64,000 nt of DNA from Clostridiaceae bacterium 14S0207 (lineage in GTDB: Bacteria; Bacillota; Clostridia; Clostridiales; Clostridiaceae): assembly GCA_003288255.1 (NCBI GenBank), contig CP026600.1, positions 1,736,001-1,800,000 of the forward strand, read 5' to 3'. The notes beneath the pieces are model-generated. The model worked only from the letters and a program-made list of their open reading frames with translations. It made no database searches and had not been told where the DNA came from. Shown in pieces: positions 39,854 to 49,476 of the stretch. Positions within the stretch are counted from its first letter, which is position 1. The number at the start of each line of letters is the position of its first letter. The translations under genes and the position numbers were made by a program.

Positions 39854-39897
39854 AAAAAAGACGGGCTAGATATCATTATTATGTATCCTAGTCCGTC
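39854..39897 (-). terminator. Terminator of the sel operon, after tRNA-Sec
   Basis: Minus strand GACGGACTAGGATA and TATCTAGCCCGTC form a long stem with one or two mismatches, followed by six Ts, 16 bases past the tRNA 3' end. It suggests that tRNA-Sec is transcribed together with selD-selA-selB. Confidence 0.85.
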
Positions 39898-39912
39898 GTA
39901 ATATGTCATATT

Positions 39913-40009
39913 TGGCGGGAGTATGTGGGAATCGAACCCACCCATCGTGGTCTTAGCACGACAACTCAGTTTTGAAGACTGGCAGGCACACCAGCACCTA
40001 TCTACCCCC
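39913..40009 (-). tRNA. selC: tRNA-Sec (anticodon UCA)
   Basis: 97 bases including an encoded CCA. The anticodon TCA is at 39973-39975 in the loop CTTCAAAA. The T arm is GTGGG-TTCGATT-CCCAC, the long variable arm GTCGTGCTAAGACCACGAT is typical of tRNA-Sec, and the acceptor is GGGGGTA with TACTCCC plus G-CCA. The eighth acceptor pair expected for tRNA-Sec would be a G-A mismatch. It lies 138 bases downstream of selB. Confidence 0.93.
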
Positions 40010-40147
40010 TCGCTACATGAAATAGTATAGCATAGTTTTTTTTATTTATCAACAAAATTTTATATTTTTTTCATATTTTTTTATTCTTTTTACTTTTCTA
40101 AATTGTTTTTGTCATACTATATAATAATTTGGTGAATTTTATCTTAT

Positions 40148-42055
40148 CTAAAATAATATTCTTTCATTTTCAACCCTCTTAGTAACCTTTATATTATCCA
40201 TATGTTCTAAAAAGGCAACGGCATATTTTCTATTAGTATCTAAAAGTTCTCTGCCTTGTGAAGTAGATAATTTTCCATTTTCTTTTATAAAATTAACAAT
40301 CTTATCTTTTCCTTCTATATAATATTTATTTAAAATTATATACTCTTCTGATATTTTAGAAAGTTCCTTGTTATCCAAAAGCATAGTGTATACCATTTTA
40401 AAAGTTTTCTTATCTTTTTCTGTTTCCTCAAGTTCATTAACTTTTAATGGATTATACTTTCCTTCTTCATATGCCCTTAGAATTTTTTCTTTCATTCTTT
40501 CCTGTTCTTTATTTAACTTTACATTGAAATCATAAAGAGACACAAAACTTTCACTAAATTTTATTATTTTTTCTTCTTGTAATATACCTAAAACCTCATC
40601 ATATAACTTTTGTTTTAATGACATAGAAAATATTTTACTTTTAAGTTCCTCTTTACCCATACCTATTTTTAAAGGATTATTTTTATGATATATTTCTAAA
40701 AGTTTTTTTATTTCTTCTATTCTATTTAAAAGATAATCTTTATGGATATATACAGATTTATCAGTGGAATTTAGTTTTAATACCTTATTCTGTTCTACTA
40801 ATTCCTTTAGCTTTTCTTCTATATTTTGTTCATTTTTACCTAATAGTTTAATAATTTGAGCCAAACCTGGGAAGGTATCACTAACCTTTTCGATAGAGTT
40901 TTCTATAATCCCCTCTGTTTTTCCACTTTCTTTTAATCTTAACTCTTCTATATAATCCTCATTAAACCTTTTGGCCTTTTTACTAACGGGACTTATAATT
41001 GATCCTCCACCTATAGTATACATAGGTGAATAACTTCTTATTACAAATCTATCATTTCTTTGGGCAGTTAATTCACCTTCCAATCTTAATTGTACAAAAG
41101 CACTTTCGCCTGGTTCTAGTTCATCTCGATCCAAAATTATAACTCTACATAGTATTTCATCAGTACCATGATATAATCTTACTCTTTGTCTATTAAGTAA
41201 TGGCTTATCCATACTTTTTAAATAATATAACTTACAATCTACAATCATAGAAGGTTCCATTAAATTTTCTCCTGAAATAACAAACCCTCTTTTTACATCA
41301 TTTAATTTAACATTGGCAATATTCAGTGCACATCTTTGACCTGCTTCACCAATCTGTTTACTTTCACCATGTACTTGAATACTTCTTATTTTACTTACAA
41401 TTTTTTTAGGATAGATTTCTACAGTATCTCCCACTTTTACAGTTCCACTAAGTATTGTTCCAGTAACTACAGTACCAAATCCACTAACCGAAAAAGACCT
41501 ATCTACTGGCAATCTAAAATGACCTTCTAAATCTTTTGACTTTATTTCAGAAGTAAGTTCATCTATATCATTTACTAGTTCATCTATACCTTCTTTAGTT
41601 TTTGATGAAACCTTATGAATATGAGCATTTTCTAAAAATGTTCCTTTAAAATATTCCTTTACATCTTCTTCAATCATTTCTAACCAATCTTTATCTACCA
41701 TATCAGTTTTCGTTAAAACAATAATTCCCTTTTTAACGTCTAAAAGTTGAAGAATCTCAAAGTGTTCTTTGGTTTGAGGCATAATCCCCTCATCTGCTGC
41801 TATAACAAGCAAAACTAAATCAATACCACTAATCCCTGCTAACATATTTTTAACAAATTTCTCATGGCCTGGCACATCTATAATTCCAGCCCTTCGTTTA
41901 GATGGAAGATCAAAAAATGTAAATCCTAAATTAATAGATATACCTCTTTCTTGTTCTTCTCTTAAGGTATCTGTTTGCCTACCTGTAAGTGCTTTTATTA
42001 ACGTTGTCTTTCCATGATCAATATGTCCTGCTGTCCCTATAATTATGTTTTTCAT
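40148..42055 (-). CDS. selB: Selenocysteine-specific elongation factor SelB
   Basis: GTPase delivering Sec-tRNA to UGA codons that carry a SECIS hairpin. 635 residues: EF-Tu-like domains with IIGTAGHIDHGKTTLIKALTG, DVPGHEKFVKNMLAG, TKTDMVD and VTGTILSG, then C-terminal winged-helix repeats that bind SECIS RNA (ending KVTKRVENERILF). The ATG at 42055 is preferred; a GTG two codons upstream is possible. Twenty-nine bases after selA. Confidence 0.97.
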   Translation of the reverse strand: MKNIIIGTAGHIDHGKTTLIKALTGRQTDTLREEQERGISINLGFTFFDLPSKRRAGIIDVPGHEKFVKNMLAGISGIDLVLLVIAADEGIMPQTKEHFEILQLLDVKKGIIVLTKTDMVDKDWLEMIEEDVKEYFKGTFLENAHIHKVSSKTKEGIDELVNDIDELTSEIKSKDLEGHFRLPVDRSFSVSGFGTVVTGTILSGTVKVGDTVEIYPKKIVSKIRSIQVHGESKQIGEAGQRCALNIANVKLNDVKRGFVISGENLMEPSMIVDCKLYYLKSMDKPLLNRQRVRLYHGTDEILCRVIILDRDELEPGESAFVQLRLEGELTAQRNDRFVIRSYSPMYTIGGGSIISPVSKKAKRFNEDYIEELRLKESGKTEGIIENSIEKVSDTFPGLAQIIKLLGKNEQNIEEKLKELVEQNKVLKLNSTDKSVYIHKDYLLNRIEEIKKLLEIYHKNNPLKIGMGKEELKSKIFSMSLKQKLYDEVLGILQEEKIIKFSESFVSLYDFNVKLNKEQERMKEKILRAYEEGKYNPLKVNELEETEKDKKTFKMVYTMLLDNKELSKISEEYIILNKYYIEGKDKIVNFIKENGKLSTSQGRELLDTNRKYAVAFLEHMDNIKVTKRVENERILF

Positions 42056-42084
42056 AAGCACACTACTCCCCTTAAAACTATTCT

Positions 42085-43476
42085 TTAAATTAATTCTTCT
42101 ATCTTTAAAAATTCATCTACAATAGTCTTGAAATCTTCTTCAAAAATAGTTCTTAAATCTAAAATTACTTGTCCATTAAACATTCTTGTAATAATTGGTG
42201 TCTTGCTTTCTCTTAATCTTTTTTCAATTTCTTCAGCATTTAATTTGTTAGAAGATACCTTAATTACATAGGTCTTTATTCTTTCCGTAGGCATTGATCC
42301 TCCGCCTACCATAGAAAAATCTTCTTCTATTTTAAAGTCAAATGTTTTAATTTTTGAATTTAATCTTTTCTTTAATCTAATAGCATCCTTTTTTATAATA
42401 TCCCTATTTTTAAGCAACATATTTAATGTAGGAATATTTTCTACTGCTTCTTTTTCATCTAAATAATATTTTAAAGTAGCTTCCAATGCCGCTAAAGTCA
42501 TTTTATCTATTCTTAAAGCTCTCGTTAATTGATTCTTTTTCATATTTTCTATAAATTCTTTTTTACCAACAATAATACCAGCTTGAGGTCCACCTAACAT
42601 TTTATCTCCACTAAATGTTACTACATCAACACCTTTCTTTAAACTCTCTTGAATTGTTGGTTCATAAGTAAATCCATATTTGTTAAAATCAATTAAAACA
42701 CCACTACCTATATCCTCTAATACAGGTACTCCTTTTTTTCTGCCCAAAGCACTTAATTCTTCTAATGGAACAGTTTCTGTAAAACCTAAAATTCTATAAT
42801 TTGATGTATGTACTTTTAAAAGTACTCCAGTATTTTCTGTAATGTTATTCTCATAATCCCAAAGGTGGGTTCTATTTGTAGTTCCAACCTCTACAAGCGT
42901 AGCTCCACTATAAGTCATGACTTCAGGGACTCTAAAAGATCCTCCTATTTCTACTAATTCTCCTCTAGATACTATAGCTTCTTTATTTTTACATAAGGTA
43001 TCTAAAGCAAGCATAACAGCTGCTGCATTATTATTTACTACCATGGCAGCTTCTGCTCCTGTAATTTTTACCAAAAGTTCTTCTATATGTGAATATCTAG
43101 AACCTCTTTTAGCAGTTTCTAAATCATATTCTAAGTTATTATAATTTCCAGCTATATTACTTACAGCCTCTATAGCCTTTTTAGTAAGAATTGATCTCCC
43201 CAAGTTTGTATGAATAACTGTTCCTGTAGCATTTATAACTCTTTTTAGTTTATAACCATTTTTTCTTTCTAATATGTTTAATGCCTTATTTATAACATCT
43301 TCTTTAGAAAATTCATCTATATTATCATTCAAAATAGCATTTCTATAAAATTCTATAGCATCTCTTAATGATTGGACCACTAGAGTTCTCATTTTACCTT
43401 CCATAGATTTTTTTATTTGTTCTTCTTCTAATAATTGATCTATTTTAGGTAAATTTCTTAATAGTTCCTTTTTCAT
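42085..43476 (-). CDS. selA: L-seryl-tRNA(Sec) selenium transferase
   Basis: PLP enzyme converting seryl-tRNA(Sec) to selenocysteyl-tRNA using selenophosphate from SelD. 463 residues. Seen: [26 protein letters not shown] and the PLP-lysine region [22 protein letters not shown]. It lies 26 bases after selD and 29 before selB, one transcription unit. Confidence 0.98.
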   Translation of the reverse strand: MKKELLRNLPKIDQLLEEEQIKKSMEGKMRTLVVQSLRDAIEFYRNAILNDNIDEFSKEDVINKALNILERKNGYKLKRVINATGTVIHTNLGRSILTKKAIEAVSNIAGNYNNLEYDLETAKRGSRYSHIEELLVKITGAEAAMVVNNNAAAVMLALDTLCKNKEAIVSRGELVEIGGSFRVPEVMTYSGATLVEVGTTNRTHLWDYENNITENTGVLLKVHTSNYRILGFTETVPLEELSALGRKKGVPVLEDIGSGVLIDFNKYGFTYEPTIQESLKKGVDVVTFSGDKMLGGPQAGIIVGKKEFIENMKKNQLTRALRIDKMTLAALEATLKYYLDEKEAVENIPTLNMLLKNRDIIKKDAIRLKKRLNSKIKTFDFKIEEDFSMVGGGSMPTERIKTYVIKVSSNKLNAEEIEKRLRESKTPIITRMFNGQVILDLRTIFEEDFKTIVDEFLKIEELI

Positions 43477-43502
43477 TTAACTTCCCCCATTTTATAAAGT
43501 TA

Positions 43503-44531
43503 TTATTCTACAACTATATATTTATCTTTTAATGCTAATACTTCTCCTATTATAGATGACTTAATCTCAAGGGTATTAAGCTCTCTTAAAATCTTTTCTC
43601 CTTCTTCCATAGAACAAGAAATTAACAACCCACCTGAAGTTTGAGGATCAAATAAAATATCTTCAAGCCATTGAGGTTGATTAATTATTTCATACTTTCC
43701 TTCTAGATATTTTCTATTATTATATGAACCTGCCGGTACAAATCCCATTTCTGCATATTCCTTAGTTTCTTCTATAAATGGTATTTTATTTCCATATAAT
43801 TTTAAAGTTACATTAGAACCCTCTGCCATCTCATAACAATGTCCCATTATTCCAAAACCTGTTATATCAGTACAAGCATTTACATTGTGTTTAACTATAA
43901 TTTCCCCTGAATACCTATTTAAAGTACTCATAATCTTAACTGCCTTATCATAAGCTTCCTTTGATGCTAACTCTGCTTTAATAGCTGTATTCAAAATTCC
44001 TGTGCCTAAAGGCTTAGTTAAAATTAATATATCTCCTGGTTTAGCTCCATAATTTTTAAGAATTTTATCTGGATGGACAAGTCCCATAACAGATAAACCA
44101 TATTTAGGTTCATCATCAGATACAGAGTGTCCACCTATAACCACTGCACCAGCCTCTTTTACTTTATCTGCTCCACCTTTTAAAATTTCTCCTAAAATCT
44201 CTATATTTAAACAATTTGGGAAACAAACAATATTTAATGCAACTGTAGGTTTTCCCCCCATGGCATATACATCACTTAGAGAATTAGCTGCAGCAATTTG
44301 TCCAAATGTATAAGGATCATCTACCACTGGCGTAAAAAAGTCTAGTGTTTGTATAGCTGCCTGTTCATCATTTAATTTATAAACTGCGGCATCATCTGCC
44401 GTCTCTATACCTACTAAAAGATTACTATCTTCCATTTTAGGTAACTTATTTAATATTTTTGAAAGGGTCTCCGGCCCTATTTTAGCTGCTCATCCTGAAG
44501 TTTTTGAAAGTTCAGTTAATCTTTTATTCAT
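43503..44531 (-). CDS. selD: Selenide, water dikinase SelD, selenocysteine-containing
   Basis: Makes selenophosphate from selenide and ATP. The frame opens at ATG 44531 with [13 protein letters not shown], then an in-frame TGA at 44492-44490 (codon 14), then [13 protein letters not shown]. This matches the family active-site segment TSG(C/U)xAKIGP, so TGA is selenocysteine and the protein has 342 residues. GGGGTGAT is the ribosome binding site seven bases upstream. Later motifs: [20 protein letters not shown]-like [23 protein letters not shown]. An ORF caller that stops at TGA starts it wrongly at 44435. The other sel genes follow, so it can be decoded. Confidence 0.96.
44451..44489 (-). promoter_or_regulatory. 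Probable SECIS element of selD
   Basis: Directly downstream of the TGA codon the mRNA has AGGG-CCGGAGA-CCCT, a 4-bp GC-rich stem with a 7-base loop containing GG, starting 11 bases after TGA. Bacterial SECIS hairpins sit in this position, inside the coding region. Exact pairing beyond the core stem is not resolved. Confidence 0.6.
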
Positions 44532-44607
44532 AAGTATCACCCCATTAAATTCTCTTTTAAGTCTTTAAACTATGTTATTATCTTTCAAGCATATTTTATA
44601 ATAATAA

Positions 44608-45336
44608 TTAATTAATGTCCACCTTATCAATAAATTTACTAATGGTTTTCTCCCCTATTCCCGAAACATTTTCCAAATCATTTATAGATTTAAACCCTCC
44701 ATTTTCTTCTCTATATTTTATAATAGCATCGGCTTTGCTATCTCCTATACCAGATAGTGTCTTTAATTCTTCCTTATTTGCTTTATTTATGTTAATCTTT
44801 TTATTATCTTTTTTAGAATCATTATTTTCCAAAGATGAATCCGTCACTCCTTGAGAAAAATTGAAAAAATCTTCTTTACTTTTTTCTCCCTTAGAATAAA
44901 TATATACTACTTCTTCATCAATTAACTTTTTTGATAAATTCACTCTTATAGTATCTGCATTTTTTGTTAATCCTCCTGCTTTTTTTATAAGATCTTCAAC
45001 ACGACTACCTTTTTTTAAAGCATATACTTTAGGGTTTTTTATAGCACCTTTAATGTCAACCTTTATATTTTCTCCACTCTCTTCTTCCATTTTATTTTTA
45101 TTTACATCTATATTATTTTTATTGTCCAATTCTTTCATATTATTTTTCACTTTTTCATTCATTCCATTATCTTTATCCGCATTATATACTATTTCTGTTT
45201 TATTTAAATCATAATCTTTAAAAATATCTTCATATGTATTGTCTTTTTTTAGATTTATAAAATATCCAACAGAAAATAAAATTATACAAATTATTAGAAT
45301 ACCAATAGAACCTATTATCTTTTTATTTTTTTTCAC
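44608..45336 (-). CDS. comEA: ComEA-family DNA-binding competence protein
   Basis: Membrane-anchored DNA receptor for transformation. 242 residues: N-terminal membrane helix (IIGSIGILIICIILFSVGYFI), a charged linker, an SLBB domain (VDIKGAIKNPKVYALKKGSRVEDLIKKAGG) and two helix-hairpin-helix motifs at the end (ININKANKEELKTLSGIGDSKADAIIKYREENG, then VSGIGEKTISKF). This order is normal for ComEA. It lies upstream of the sel operon with no coupling visible. Confidence 0.94.
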   Translation of the reverse strand: MKKNKKIIGSIGILIICIILFSVGYFINLKKDNTYEDIFKDYDLNKTEIVYNADKDNGMNEKVKNNMKELDNKNNIDVNKNKMEEESGENIKVDIKGAIKNPKVYALKKGSRVEDLIKKAGGLTKNADTIRVNLSKKLIDEEVVYIYSKGEKSKEDFFNFSQGVTDSSLENNDSKKDNKKININKANKEELKTLSGIGDSKADAIIKYREENGGFKSINDLENVSGIGEKTISKFIDKVDIN

Positions 45337-45480
45337 AAACTCCTTCCTCCTTAAAATAATTTAAATTAATCATATATAGTACATTATTGACATTTTTTTA
45401 AAAAAATATCGCATTAATTCCTGATTTTTGATATACTATTTTTATGTTATTTAAAATCCAATATGGGGGATGAACTAATT

Positions 45481-46749
45481 ATGCAAAAAATAAAAAAGTT
45501 TTTTTCTATAGTTGTTAGTATATATGTGGTTAGTTCTATACTTTTTTGTAATATGAACTTAACTTTTGCTACTGAAAAAAACTCTCCAATAAACTCTTCT
45601 TCAGACGGAGTAATTTTAATGGATGCTATTAGCGGAGACATATTATATAATAAAAATATGAATAAACCTTTCCCACCAGCCTCCACAACAAAAATAATGA
45701 CTGCACTTCTGACTTTAGAAAACTGCAAAAACCTAGATGAGGAAGCAACTATTAGTAAAACTTGCGAAGGTGTAGATGGTTCAAAAATTTATATTTTTGA
45801 AGGGGAAAAAATTAAAGTAAAAAATCTTCTATATGCCCTACTTCTTTCTTCAGCTAACGACTGTGCATACGCTCTTGCAGAACATATCGGTGGAACAGAA
45901 GAACACTTTGTTGAGATGATGAATAATAGAGCAAAAGCATTAGGATGTAAAAATACTAATTTTGTAAATCCACATGGATTATATGATGATAAACATAGGA
46001 CTACTGCTCATGACTTAGCACTTATCATGAAAGAATTAATAAAGCATGAAGAATATTTAAAAATTGCAAGTACTCCTAGTTATATTATTCCTCCTACTAA
46101 TAAAAGTAAGGAGAATAGACCTTTATGGAATGGTAATAAAGCTATACATACTGGTAGTGTTAACTATAATAAATTTTGCAAAGCTTCAAAAACCGGTTAC
46201 ACAATTCAGTCATTACATTCTTATGTAACATTTGCAGAAAAAGATGGTCAAAAACTAATAGCTGCGTTTGTACATGATCCTAATAAACAATTCTATACAG
46301 ATTCTAAAGCTTTGTTTAATTATGGATTTAATACTTTTAAAACTGACAAAGTTATTTCTAAAGATCAAGAACTTTTTACCTATAAAGTAAGTAACAATAA
46401 GGTGTTACATTTTAAATCTGATTCGGATTTATATATAACTAGTAAAAAAAATAGTAAGAATAATATACAATTACCAAATGTTAACTTTGATAGTCTAAAC
46501 CTTAAAGATAAAAGTTTAAAACAAGGTGACTTTATCGAAAATATTAATATTAAATCAAATAATAATACCTATACACTTAAACTTATAAGCGGTGATAATT
46601 ATGAACCTGAACATAATATTCTTACAGATGTAACCCAAAATTATACTTCAACATCTACAATATTAAAAACTTTGTGTTACACTTTAATTGGTTTATTATT
46701 AATATTTACAATGATTATTATTATAAAAAAGAAATCAAAAAAAAGATAA
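45481..46749 (+). CDS. dacF: D-alanyl-D-alanine carboxypeptidase (DacF type)
   Basis: Low-molecular-weight PBP trimming peptidoglycan stem peptides. 422 residues: signal peptide (KIKKFFSIVVSIYVVSSILFCNMNLTFA, residues about 3-31), catalytic S68-x2-K71 in PASTTKIMTALL, SAND as the SxN motif, KTGYT as the KTG motif, a C-terminal PBP5-like domain, and a final membrane anchor (LCYTLIGLLLIFTMIIIIKKK). The start at 45481 follows GGGGGAT; an ATG six codons upstream overlaps that site. It is transcribed alone on the plus strand. Confidence 0.93.
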   Translation: MQKIKKFFSIVVSIYVVSSILFCNMNLTFATEKNSPINSSSDGVILMDAISGDILYNKNMNKPFPPASTTKIMTALLTLENCKNLDEEATISKTCEGVDGSKIYIFEGEKIKVKNLLYALLLSSANDCAYALAEHIGGTEEHFVEMMNNRAKALGCKNTNFVNPHGLYDDKHRTTAHDLALIMKELIKHEEYLKIASTPSYIIPPTNKSKENRPLWNGNKAIHTGSVNYNKFCKASKTGYTIQSLHSYVTFAEKDGQKLIAAFVHDPNKQFYTDSKALFNYGFNTFKTDKVISKDQELFTYKVSNNKVLHFKSDSDLYITSKKNSKNNIQLPNVNFDSLNLKDKSLKQGDFIENINIKSNNNTYTLKLISGDNYEPEHNILTDVTQNYTSTSTILKTLCYTLIGLLLIFTMIIIIKKKSKKR

Positions 46750-46750
46750 T

Positions 46751-46797
46751 AAAAATTCTAAGATAAATTACACTTTATCTTAGAATTTTTTATTATT
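46751..46797. terminator. Bidirectional terminator between dacF and the rluD-like gene
   Basis: Perfect 17-bp stem AAAAATTCTAAGATAAA / TTTATCTTAGAATTTTT with a 6-base loop and a T-run on both strands, between convergent genes. Confidence 0.93.
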
Positions 46798-46798
46798 T

Positions 46799-47695
46799 TT
46801 ATTTTAACATTTCAATTAACTTATTCATATCTTTTGGTAATTTTGATTCTAAAAATAATTCTTTCTTTGTCTTAGGATGTGGAAATCCTAACTTATATGC
46901 ATGCAATGCTTGCCTATTTATGTATTGTAATTCTTCTTCACCATATAAGCTATCCCCATAAATAGGGTGTCCTATATAACTTAAATGAACCCTAATTTGA
47001 TGAGTTCTTCCCGTTTCTAACTTTAACCTTACTAGAGAAGCATCTTTAAATTCCTCTATAACCTCATAATAAGTAATAGCCTTTTGACCCTCTTCCATTA
47101 CTTCTCTTTTTAGACTTTCAGCACATCTTCTTCCTATGGGTGCATCTATAATACCTTTTTTCTTTTCTAACCTTCCATGTACTATTGCTAAATAAATTTT
47201 ATCAATATTATTCTTTTCCATCTCTTTAGCCAGTGCCATATGAGAATGTTGATTTTTAGCTATAATAATAAGTCCTGATGTATCTCTATCTAATCTACTT
47301 ACTAATCTCACAATACATCCTTCATTATTTTCTTTGAAATGATATAACACTCCATTCGAAAGAGTTCCGCTTTGATGACTTCTAGTTGGATGAACTACCA
47401 TAAAAGGTGGTTTATTAATTACTATAATATCTTCATCTTCATAAATAATATCAAGTTCCATTTTTTCCGGTGTAATATTTTGGCTTTCTTCACTTTGAAG
47501 ATCTATCTCTATAATATCATTAGGCTTCATTACATAATTAAGTTTTACAATCTCACCATTTACTCTTATTCTTTTTTCTATAGCAGCTTTTTTAATCAAT
47601 CTACTTGAAAGTTCCTGTTCATACTTTAAATATTCTCTTAACTTAATTTTCTCTAATATTTCTTTTACTTCTATTTTTAAGGTATTTTTGCTCAT
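46799..47695 (-). CDS. RluA-family 23S rRNA pseudouridine synthase
   Basis: 298 residues. N-terminal S4 RNA-binding domain (LIKKAAIEKRIRVNGEIVK), then the catalytic motif RLDRDTSGLIIIAKN with its essential aspartate and LETGRTHQIRVHLSYIGHPI. Probably modifies 23S rRNA like RluD, but the exact target cannot be told from sequence, since clostridia have several paralogues. Confidence 0.93.
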   Translation of the reverse strand: MSKNTLKIEVKEILEKIKLREYLKYEQELSSRLIKKAAIEKRIRVNGEIVKLNYVMKPNDIIEIDLQSEESQNITPEKMELDIIYEDEDIIVINKPPFMVVHPTRSHQSGTLSNGVLYHFKENNEGCIVRLVSRLDRDTSGLIIIAKNQHSHMALAKEMEKNNIDKIYLAIVHGRLEKKKGIIDAPIGRRCAESLKREVMEEGQKAITYYEVIEEFKDASLVRLKLETGRTHQIRVHLSYIGHPIYGDSLYGEEELQYINRQALHAYKLGFPHPKTKKELFLESKLPKDMNKLIEMLK

Positions 47696-47738
47696 GCCTT
47701 ATCTAAAGTTCCTTTCTTTTATATATAAAGTAATTTTA

Positions 47739-47768
47739 AGGCTCTGCTTTATTTTAGCAGAGCCTAGT
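47739..47768 (-). terminator. Terminator after ridA
   Basis: AGGCTCTGCT / AGCAGAGCCT, a perfect 10-bp stem with a 7-base loop. A T-run is strongest on the plus strand, but the flank is T-rich on the minus strand too; it lies between ridA and the rluD-like gene. Confidence 0.75.
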
Positions 47769-47772
47769 TTTT

Positions 47773-48150
47773 TTAAACATATGCTATAGCTTCTATTTCA
47801 ATCAATCCATCTTTAGGTAACTTAGCTACTTGAACACAAGATCTAGCTGGTGCATTTTCCTTAAAATATTCTCCATATACTTCATTAACATCTCCAAACA
47901 TATTCATATCCTTTACAAAGATTGTTACCTTTACAACTTTATCTAAAGAACTATTTTGTTTTTCTAATATAGCTTTAACATTCTCCATAGATAATTTAGT
48001 AGCTTTTTTAATATCTTTACTTTCCATTTCTCCTGTTGCAGGATCAATTGGTAGCTGTCCTGAAGTAAAAATTAAATCTTTAATTTGAATTCCTTGAGAA
48101 TATGGTCCTATAGCTTTTGGTGCCTTTTCTGTTGAAATAACTTGTTTCAT
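47773..48150 (-). CDS. ridA: RidA family enamine/imine deaminase
   Basis: Hydrolyses reactive 2-aminoacrylate and related enamines made by PLP enzymes. 125 residues with the family start IGPYSQGIQIKDLIFTSGQLPIDPATGE, the arginine site PARSCVQVAKLPKDGLIEIE and a trimer-forming fold. The ATG giving MKQVISTEKAPKAIG (48150) follows AAAGGGG; the ATG six codons earlier precedes it. Located after the LCP gene, where rsfS is often found in other Firmicutes. Confidence 0.95.
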   Translation of the reverse strand: MKQVISTEKAPKAIGPYSQGIQIKDLIFTSGQLPIDPATGEMESKDIKKATKLSMENVKAILEKQNSSLDKVVKVTIFVKDMNMFGDVNEVYGEYFKENAPARSCVQVAKLPKDGLIEIEAIAYV

Positions 48151-48170
48151 TATAAAAACCCCTTTCATAA

Positions 48171-49466
48171 TTATTCATTAATATAATCATGGTCATATCC
48201 CAATAATACAACCACATCATAATCGCCATCTTTTTTTTCATCATTATATTCTACATTTGTAATCTTAAAATCTTCCTTAATTACATTAGCAACATCTTTA
48301 TTTAATCCATTAAATATAATTTTAGTTTTATTTTCCCCTGTTTTATTACCTGATGTAATATTTTTATATCCCTTTTCTTCTATATACTTCTGCAAATCTT
48401 TAGCAAGCCCTGCTTTTTTAGTTTGATTTAAAATATTTATTTTTATTTGATCTTTATTTATACTTATATAATCAGAATTTTTTATAGAACTTAAAACATC
48501 TGAGGATAATTTCTCACTATATACAAAATAAGAAATTCTATTTATATATCTTCCTTCTCCTCCTAGAGTTCTAATAGATATATCATTCTTTTTAACTCTC
48601 ATTAATTTTAAAGAATAAGAGATTATATCTCCAGCACTCATATTAGTTTCTACACATTTAGGAATAGTAGAAACTATTTTAGGTAATCTAGGTATTATGG
48701 TAGGACTTTTTACCTTTTTAAACACTTCTTGTAAAAACTCATGTTGATTTTTAATTCTTCCTATATCACCTTCTGCAAGTCCTGTTCCATCATTATTTTT
48801 TCTCCATCTAAAGAATTGTTCAGCCTTTGCACCATCTAGATGTTCCTTCTGACCTTTTTTAAAATCAATATGCAAATCTTGTGCATCATCATCATATTTC
48901 ATATTGGTCATAATTTCCATATCAATACCACCAATAGCATCAATTAGTCCTCTAAAACCAGAATAATCAACTTTGGCATAATAATCTATATGAATATCTA
49001 ATAACTCTTCTACCTTTTCTACAGTCATCTTAGGCCCACCTAATGCATGAGCAACATTAATTTTTTGAGTTCTTCCATTTATATCTACTTTAGTATCCCT
49101 TGGTATAGAAACTAAGTTAAGTTTATGCTTTTTTAAGTTATAATTAATTAAAATCATGGTATCAGTTCTTTTGGGGTCATTAGGATTATCTGGATCTCCT
49201 ATATCTACTCCCATAGCTAGAATATTAATAAATTCCTCATTTTTAGGTTTTGTTGAATTTAGTTCTACTGCATTGTTATTAAGTTTTCCTAAATGGTGCA
49301 TAGCATATGCTAAAAAACTACAAATCAACACTAAAAAAATTACAAATATGTTTCTAAAAAAATGTCTCTTTTTCTTCTTTTTATATTTTTTAGAAGAATC
49401 ATTTTTCTTTTCACTTAATTTTGTCTTTTTTCTATTCTTTGAAGAATTCTTTTTTTCTTTACTCAT
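48171..49466 (-). CDS. LytR-CpsA-Psr family protein
   Basis: Extracytoplasmic transferase family attaching teichoic acids or other polymers to peptidoglycan. 431 residues: highly basic cytoplasmic head, one membrane helix (NIFVIFLVLICSFLAYAMHHLG), the LCP domain with MGVDIGDPDNPNDPKRTDTMILI, SIPRDTKVDI, KINVAHALGG and RWRKNNDGTGLAEGDIGRIKNQH, and a C-terminal LytR_C domain (KINILNQTKKAGLAKDLQKYI). It lies ten bases after yqeK in the nadD operon. Confidence 0.94.
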   Translation of the reverse strand: MSKEKKNSSKNRKKTKLSEKKNDSSKKYKKKKKRHFFRNIFVIFLVLICSFLAYAMHHLGKLNNNAVELNSTKPKNEEFINILAMGVDIGDPDNPNDPKRTDTMILINYNLKKHKLNLVSIPRDTKVDINGRTQKINVAHALGGPKMTVEKVEELLDIHIDYYAKVDYSGFRGLIDAIGGIDMEIMTNMKYDDDAQDLHIDFKKGQKEHLDGAKAEQFFRWRKNNDGTGLAEGDIGRIKNQHEFLQEVFKKVKSPTIIPRLPKIVSTIPKCVETNMSAGDIISYSLKLMRVKKNDISIRTLGGEGRYINRISYFVYSEKLSSDVLSSIKNSDYISINKDQIKINILNQTKKAGLAKDLQKYIEEKGYKNITSGNKTGENKTKIIFNGLNKDVANVIKEDFKITNVEYNDEKKDGDYDVVVLLGYDHDYINE

Positions 49467-49476
49467 AATTACCTCA

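Noticed and set aside
43503-44435. SelD as an N-terminally truncated pseudogene
   Set aside because: The missing part is encoded just upstream in the same frame, interrupted only by one TGA in the selenocysteine position, and the full sel system is present.
45420-45462. Sigma-A promoter upstream of dacF
   Set aside because: TTGACA occurs at about 45387 and TATACT near 45432, but they are not at a usable spacing from each other, so no promoter is called.
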